Of a stretch of 64,000 bases of DNA, positions 59,287 to 64,000 are shown in pieces. This DNA is from Eubacteriales bacterium (GTDB lineage Bacteria; Bacillota; Clostridia; Christensenellales; CAG-138): positions 62,001-126,000 of the forward strand of contig JAQUTY010000006.1 in NCBI GenBank assembly GCA_028694155.1, written 5' to 3'. Within the stretch, counting starts at the first letter, position 1, and every line of letters starts with the position of its first letter. A program made the position numbers and the translations under genes. The notes under the pieces were generated by a model that worked only from the letters and a program-made list of their open reading frames with translations, was not told where the DNA came from and did not search any database.

Positions 59287-62055
59287 ATGAAAAAAACGCT
59301 AATCATTTTACTGGTGCTTCTGCTAAGCTTTTCATCGGCATCTGCTTCTCGTGCAAACACACTCATAAGTTTTTCACACAATACGGATTTAGCTGATACT
59401 ACTGCATTACTTGAGGAAACGCAAGCCGTTGGATCCGTATGGGTTACCAATCCTAAGTATATAGCACAGCAAACTAGCGCAGGCTGTGTGGTTGCTAGCT
59501 GCGCTATGGTTGCAGCTACATATAAGGCTCGTCTCGGTCAAGAATTATCGTACACATATAATGGAACAAAATATACTGGATTTTGGGCTGTGTATTATGC
59601 AAACGGTGGACGAGATTCAATGACTTGGTCGAACATGAAAAAATTCGGACTCAATGATGGACCTGCAATAATTTCATCAAACAGTGGCTCATCGGTTTAC
59701 AATGGGAAATACAATAGTGCGCAGCGCTTGGAAATCATAGTAAACAACTTATCTTCAGCCAACAACTCTTTTGGAGTGCTGTTATATTTTCAACCTAGTA
59801 GCACAAAAAAACATGCTGTTGTAGCTGTTGGATACGAAAATGGAGTATTGTATGTTAACGACCCTGCCAGAAACGGCGGAGGCGAGAGGATTCCCTTGAC
59901 ATCATACTATTACGGAAGCGGAAAGACGCAATCACAAATAATGAACGATTTATCGTTTGCATGCGTCTTTAGTAGTCTCACTCCCATGTGCAGTTATGAC
60001 CATCTCAATTTGAGTTCTGCTACATATGAGGGCTGCGGACTCTGTAAAGGGTGTGGCTATAAGTATCCTTGGGAAAGTACGAGGGACAGACTCTATGCAG
60101 GCGAATACATCGTAAGCAATCCATTTACGCCGAGGGTAAGCGAACCTTATTCTGACGCTGATTCAGCTCTTTACACAAATGCTCCAGGAAAGGTCGTGCA
60201 GGTCCGTTCGAGAATAAAGAATGCCTACGGAAACTACTGGTATGAAATACTTGATTCGGATGGCAAATATGTGTATGTATTTGGGGATGGATATTTATCG
60301 TTTAGAAATGTGTTATCGTCTTCTATCAATGGAGTGATATCAGCACCAATTGAGAACCAAGTAGTACCCCAAGCCACCTATAATATAGTCGGAACTATAA
60401 CCTCAGACATCTATCCACTAGATTACGTGCGCGCTTACATAGACGGGTCTAGTTCTCCATATGCAACCGTTTCCACAGGTAACGTATTCTCTTACTCGCT
60501 GAAAACGTCTGATATTAATTATGATCTTGCATTTGCGGGATTGTCAATTGGAAAACACACAATTAGGATAGAGGCAAGCGATGTAAAGCACGATGATTAT
60601 GTTTCCGTAATTACAAGGAACTTTTATGTTGGCACTGATGCCATCGCACCAACGACACAGGCCTCTATAGGAGCTAGCCCGATAAGCGCATCGCAAGCTA
60701 GTACAATAAGCATTCCAGTAGTCATTTCGGATAACCCTGGAATTATGGGATATAGAATCACCGTGACCTACGATCCAAATATTTTTACTACACCTCTTGC
60801 CAACCGTGGTGATTTAACACAGAACGGGAGCTTCAACACAACGATTGACGGCGCCGAATATGCTCCTGGCAGTTTCGATGTCTTATGGAATACAGACGCC
60901 AACGTTACAGGAGACGGGAGTCTCTTCATCATTTCGTTAAATGTTGTTAACAGTGTAATGCCAAGTAGTACCGCAATTAATCTCTCGTATTCACAGAGTG
61001 ACACCTTTAACGAGCAATATCAAGGGGTCCTTTTGAATTGCAAGGAAATAGTGATTAATCTTTCCAGCTGCAAATACGGCGATACAAACGGCGATGATGA
61101 GGTTGGCAATAAGGATGTTGCATATTTGGCAAGATATCTTGTTGGAAAGGAAACAATGACTGCCATCCAACTGCTAGCTGCGGATACTAACGGTGATGGT
61201 GAGGTCGGCAATAAGGATGTTGCATATTTGGCTAGGTACTTGGTAGGAAAGGAAAATGGCCCCGGCATTCGAACGATGAGTACTAATCAGAATAAGGACA
61301 TAAAGGGACAGGCAGTGCTTGGCTCTGATCCAGTAGAATGCAAGCCTGGCGACACAATTAGCGTACCATTTATCCTAACAGGAAATACGGGAATCATGGG
61401 CATGAGGGCAACCATTAGCTATGATTCGGAAGCATTTTTATCCCCCATTGTAGAACGAGGAACTCTATCTCAGCAAGGTAATTTCAATACTACTATTGGT
61501 GGAGATGGCTATACCCCCGGCAACTTTGATATATTGTGGAATGCAGACTCTAATGTTACGGGTGACGGATCGATATTCATAGTGAAATTTACTGTAGGCG
61601 AATTGGCAGATGGTGAATATATTCTTGAAATCGCATATACACAAAGCGATACCTTTAACGAGAATTGGGAGGATGTTGTTTTGACCTGTAATCCAATAAT
61701 AGTAAATGTTATAGACTCATCAACACCAACACCGAAGCCCACATCGATTGATACCGCTGATCTGTTTAGAGCCATCACATATGTTCGCCAGTTTATCGGA
61801 TCGGACGAGTACAATAAGTGCAGCGAAGAACTCCAGAAGATTTGGGAAGAAGCTCTGGTCAAGGCAGTACAACTATATTATAGTGATAACAAAACTCAAA
61901 CTGAATGTGATGATTTAGCAAGTTACATATTTAGTCTATCGCCTACTGGTCAAACAGGCTCAGAGATACTAATCGGCTGCTACTTTGCCGCAATACTTCT
62001 TTGTGGAATAATCATTTTTCATGTGCAACGTAGAAGGTACTTGGGACGTCATTAA
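59287..62055 (+). CDS. Surface-anchored C39-like peptidase with cohesin-like and dockerin modules
   Basis: A 922-residue exported protein. Order: signal peptide (1-22); C39/papain-like peptidase (about 50-245) with candidate Cys67 (QQTSAGCVVAS), His176 and Asp192; a small beta, SH3-like part (about 285-345); an Ig-like domain (about 350-455); a cohesin-like module (about 459-595); a dockerin pair with two calcium loops (starting Asp599 and Asp633, DxNxD pattern followed by NKDVAYLARYLVG); a second cohesin-like module (about 675-815); a short Pro/Thr linker; a helical stretch; and a C-terminal membrane helix with RRR tail. Having both cohesin-like and dockerin modules with a cysteine peptidase on one anchored chain is unusual. 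Sequence is AT-richer than the flanks by eye. Confidence 0.82.
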   Translation: MKKTLIILLVLLLSFSSASASRANTLISFSHNTDLADTTALLEETQAVGSVWVTNPKYIAQQTSAGCVVASCAMVAATYKARLGQELSYTYNGTKYTGFWAVYYANGGRDSMTWSNMKKFGLNDGPAIISSNSGSSVYNGKYNSAQRLEIIVNNLSSANNSFGVLLYFQPSSTKKHAVVAVGYENGVLYVNDPARNGGGERIPLTSYYYGSGKTQSQIMNDLSFACVFSSLTPMCSYDHLNLSSATYEGCGLCKGCGYKYPWESTRDRLYAGEYIVSNPFTPRVSEPYSDADSALYTNAPGKVVQVRSRIKNAYGNYWYEILDSDGKYVYVFGDGYLSFRNVLSSSINGVISAPIENQVVPQATYNIVGTITSDIYPLDYVRAYIDGSSSPYATVSTGNVFSYSLKTSDINYDLAFAGLSIGKHTIRIEASDVKHDDYVSVITRNFYVGTDAIAPTTQASIGASPISASQASTISIPVVISDNPGIMGYRITVTYDPNIFTTPLANRGDLTQNGSFNTTIDGAEYAPGSFDVLWNTDANVTGDGSLFIISLNVVNSVMPSSTAINLSYSQSDTFNEQYQGVLLNCKEIVINLSSCKYGDTNGDDEVGNKDVAYLARYLVGKETMTAIQLLAADTNGDGEVGNKDVAYLARYLVGKENGPGIRTMSTNQNKDIKGQAVLGSDPVECKPGDTISVPFILTGNTGIMGMRATISYDSEAFLSPIVERGTLSQQGNFNTTIGGDGYTPGNFDILWNADSNVTGDGSIFIVKFTVGELADGEYILEIAYTQSDTFNENWEDVVLTCNPIIVNVIDSSTPTPKPTSIDTADLFRAITYVRQFIGSDEYNKCSEELQKIWEEALVKAVQLYYSDNKTQTECDDLASYIFSLSPTGQTGSEILIGCYFAAILLCGIIIFHVQRRRYLGRH
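61096..61255 (+). repeat. Dockerin-encoding tandem repeat
   Basis: Two near-identical ~58-bp units begin at 61096 and 61198, 102 bp apart, each encoding GNKDVAYLARYLVGKE. They show that the two dockerin half-repeats are recent copies or kept alike by conversion. Confidence 0.85.
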
Positions 62056-62112
62056 ACTATTCTCGTCTATGCACAACTATATCTATGAAGAATTTAGAAA
62101 GGAGAAATCATT

Positions 62113-62334
62113 ATGGTTTTGATGGCAGTAGGAATAATTCTTATGCTCGCTGGTGCAGGTTCGTTTTTTTATGGATGTTTTCAAAACAATGATCTGGGGT
62201 CACAGATCGAGTCTTTGTTTTCCAAAGGCATCGCTAATCCAGGAGATATATGGATATATATCGGAGTAACAGCATTCGTAATTGGCATTATACTGACAAT
62301 TGCTGGAGCGATAAAGAAGTACAATGAAGAATAA
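62113..62334 (+). CDS. Small membrane protein, two helices
   Basis: A 73-residue protein with hydrophobic helices at about 2-20 and 46-67, separated by a polar loop. AAAGGAGAA precedes the ATG. It follows the surface-protein gene by 57 bp in the same direction and is probably cotranscribed. I do not recognise its family. It could assist anchoring or export of the neighbour, but nothing in the sequence shows this. Confidence 0.72.
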   Translation: MVLMAVGIILMLAGAGSFFYGCFQNNDLGSQIESLFSKGIANPGDIWIYIGVTAFVIGIILTIAGAIKKYNEE

Positions 62335-62343
62335 ATGAATTAA

Positions 62344-62378
62344 CCAGGCTCTGAACCATATGAAGGTTCAGAGCCTGG
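62344..62378 (-). terminator. Terminator after ord
   Basis: Perfect 14-base arms CCAGGCTCTGAACC (62344-62357) and GGTTCAGAGCCTGG (62365-62378). The minus-strand exit is T-rich (TTAATTCATTTATT). The plus-strand exit is not. It therefore ends the leftward ord transcript, isolating it from ortA. Confidence 0.82.
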
Positions 62379-62412
62379 ATGCTTGCGTTCGGTTACCTTA
62401 GCAACTATGTGC

Positions 62413-63456
62413 TTAGTGAATTATCAGATTTCTCATATCGCCCATGATTGCACGGGGAACGGGCAGATCGAGCATCGTCTTTAAGCCGGCAGTTGCGTTG
62501 ATAACGTGGGGAATCATGTTGACGCACATTGCAATAGTGCCAATGCCGCCATCGACCTCCGGCTTAATTTGCATATTGACTGTGGGCGTACCCAAAAGTG
62601 TGATGTAATCGCCGGTATGAGTGCCTTCCATCTCAGGCTCAATTTGCTGTGGGTGTATCATGTCTATCTTCAACTGACCGTCTACCCAACCCTGCCCTGT
62701 CATGTTGACGCCTGCAACATCGCCCGCCTTTGCATAGCCATAAGGAGCTTTGCGGTCAACCGTGGTGACAATCGGCTTCATCTGCTGTTCAAAGGCGGTC
62801 AAATTCCAGCCAAGTGCTTCGGATATCATGCCAACAGACTCGGCAAAGCCCACATGACCTGCAAGAGTGCCGTCTGCACAGCCTTTATTGAACCTATCAA
62901 CGGTAAGCCCGACACCCTGCTCCTCCATAACGGCAGGGCCGAAAGGAGAAAGCGAATTGACTCGCTTGCAGGTAACATGCTCAACATCGGTCATGCAGCC
63001 CGAAAGACAGATAGCAAGAAGATCCATCATCAGTCCCGGGTTAATGCCTGTGCCAAGAACGGTCACGCCATGCTCTTTTGCTAGTCTATCCATCTTGTCT
63101 GCAAGCTCTGGCTCCTGAGCACGAGGATAGCTCATCTGCTCGGCAGTTGAAATGACATTGATGCCCTTTTCAATGAGCTGACAAATCTTTGGAAAAGCCT
63201 TTTTGGTGAATGAATCAGTTGCCAAAATGCACAGCGCAGGCTTAATTAGGGTTGCCTTATCTATGCTGTCCTCAATGATAACATCCTTGCGTTCGCCTTG
63301 ATCTATGCCAAGAACATCAAATATACTGCGTCCGACACGTTGGGGATGAATGTCACATACCCCTGTAATCTCAACTCCCTCTTTTTGCAGCAAAACTCGG
63401 GCAACACCGCTGCCCATTGCACCAAAACCCCAAAGCGCAACCTTAACCTTGTCCAT
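62413..63456 (-). CDS. ord: 2,4-diaminopentanoate dehydrogenase
   Basis: NAD(P)-dependent oxidative deamination of 2,4-diaminopentanoate to 2-amino-4-ketopentanoate, linking OraSE to OrtAB. The 347 residues begin with a Rossmann motif (VALWGFGAMGSGVARVL) and continue with a DapB-like layout (GTGINPGLMMDLL, HVGFAESVGMI). AGGAGG precedes the ATG. In other ornithine fermenters ord directly precedes ortA; here it is 3.9 kb upstream of it on the same strand, followed by its own terminator. Confidence 0.92.
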   Translation of the reverse strand: MDKVKVALWGFGAMGSGVARVLLQKEGVEITGVCDIHPQRVGRSIFDVLGIDQGERKDVIIEDSIDKATLIKPALCILATDSFTKKAFPKICQLIEKGINVISTAEQMSYPRAQEPELADKMDRLAKEHGVTVLGTGINPGLMMDLLAICLSGCMTDVEHVTCKRVNSLSPFGPAVMEEQGVGLTVDRFNKGCADGTLAGHVGFAESVGMISEALGWNLTAFEQQMKPIVTTVDRKAPYGYAKAGDVAGVNMTGQGWVDGQLKIDMIHPQQIEPEMEGTHTGDYITLLGTPTVNMQIKPEVDGGIGTIAMCVNMIPHVINATAGLKTMLDLPVPRAIMGDMRNLIIH

Positions 63457-63475
63457 ACCTAACCTCCTAAAATAA

Positions 63476-64000
63476 TTATCTTATGTTGGTTCTAATAAAT
63501 TCTTCAAGCTCATCAGCCGTTGGAGATGATCTTCCGCTTCTGCCTGTGATTGAAAAAGTCGCCGTGGCGCAGGCACGAACATTTGCACTTGAAGGGTCGT
63601 ATCCCTTTAGTGTCGCACAGATATAACCTGCATCGTAAATATCACCTGCACCCACGGTATCTGCAACCTGGACCCTTGCTGCCGGAGCGGAAGAAACCTT
63701 GCCATCATAGTAGACCTTTGCTCCCTTTTCACCCATTCGTGACACGACTATGCGCCCATTTACGGCTAACGCTCTTGCTGCCTCATCGGCGGATTTGCAG
63801 TTGGTAAGCGGCATAATCTCATCATCTGCCGAGCCTAAAATTACAGAGCAGTAGGGGAGAGCATCATGCACGTTTCGCTCAAACTGTGGATCGCCCAATG
63901 ACTCTATACGAGCATTTATGTCCAAAGATACAGGTATGCCTTGCTCGTGACAGCGGCGCATGAGTTCAATTTGTGTACTTGCCGCCGGTTCCTCACGCAG
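63476..64000 (-). CDS. PfkB family carbohydrate kinase, partial
   Basis: The C-terminal 175 or so residues of a ribokinase-like sugar or nucleoside kinase; the N-terminal part lies beyond the window edge, and the frame stays open to base 64000. The second PfkB signature DTVGAGDIYDAGY contains the catalytic Asp and anion hole. PVSLDINAR and GRIVVSRMGEKGA are also family-like. It lies 19 bp upstream of ord on the same strand, so the two may be cotranscribed. Substrate unknown. Confidence 0.88.
   Translation of the reverse strand: MREEPAASTQIELMRRCHEQGIPVSLDINARIESLGDPQFERNVHDALPYCSVILGSADDEIMPLTNCKSADEAARALAVNGRIVVSRMGEKGAKVYYDGKVSSAPAARVQVADTVGAGDIYDAGYICATLKGYDPSSANVRACATATFSITGRSGRSSPTADELEEFIRTNIR

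Noticed and set aside
1..64000. CRISPR arrays, rRNA genes, prophage structural genes, insertion sequences
   Set aside because: No regularly spaced repeats, rRNA sequence, transposase or phage structural proteins were seen in any part of the window.

Overview
The window is one contiguous chromosomal stretch of an anaerobic, endospore-forming Firmicute, most likely class Clostridia. Four things point there: sporulation genes (two alpha/beta SASPs, yunB, spoIVB, spo0A), the Bacillus/Clostridium order xseA-xseB-ispA-dxs-tlyA-nadK-argR-recN-spoIVB-spo0A, an oxygen-sensitive class III ribonucleotide reductase, and a Stickland-type ornithine fermentation cluster. Base composition is mid-range by eye. 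A genus cannot be named from the sequence alone. TTG starts are frequent.

Layout. 1-4.3 kb: SEC-C protein, four tRNAs (Arg, His, Gln, Lys), a small P-loop ATPase, threonine synthase and an S41 protease. 4.4-10.5 kb: an EF-G paralogue, a small membrane protein, and a leftward DNA repair/housekeeping operon (xth, maf, membrane protein, uvrC). 10.5-15.1 kb: Crp-type regulator with an SsuABC/TauABC-like ABC transporter, an alpha/beta hydrolase and a degenerate NagB-like protein. 15.1-20 kb: YebC, Asp23, FakA, RecG. 20-24 kb: SASP pair, a secreted PIG-L-like protein, YunB, Prs. 24-36.9 kb: replication initiation (DnaD-like protein, DnaC-type loader), RsmI, and the long xseA-to-spo0A run. 37-42.6 kb: MacAB-like efflux system, then phosphopentomutase and purine nucleoside phosphorylase. 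42.6-48 kb: tRNA-Ser, tadA, truA, the ECF transporter core (EcfT, two ATPases), and a divergent 8-oxoguanine-deaminase-like amidohydrolase. 48-51 kb: nrdD-nrdG behind four candidate NrdR boxes.

51-64 kb: the leftward ornithine degradation locus. Orr racemises L-ornithine to D-ornithine. OraS/OraE (AdoCbl and PLP) make 2,4-diaminopentanoate, with a MutL/GlmL-type accessory protein next door. Ord oxidises it to 2-amino-4-ketopentanoate, and OrtAB cleaves that with CoA to alanine and acetyl-CoA. The unusual part is that ord is split from ortA by about 3.8 kb. That segment holds a small XRE repressor gene, a control region with two overlapping perfect palindromes laid over a strong rightward promoter, a 922-residue surface protein (signal peptide, C39-like cysteine peptidase, cohesin-like module, dockerin pair, second cohesin-like module, membrane anchor) and a small two-helix membrane protein. 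This is the best candidate for an undescribed system in the window.

Other recurring themes are promoters whose -10 box ends 6-7 nt before the ATG with no Shine-Dalgarno (xth, the Crp regulator, xseA, the amidohydrolase), suggesting leaderless mRNAs, and several proteins that keep a family fold but have lost catalytic or switch residues (Spo0A receiver, NagB-like, PIG-L-like, EF-G paralogue). No rRNA, CRISPR array, transposase or prophage structural gene is visible.
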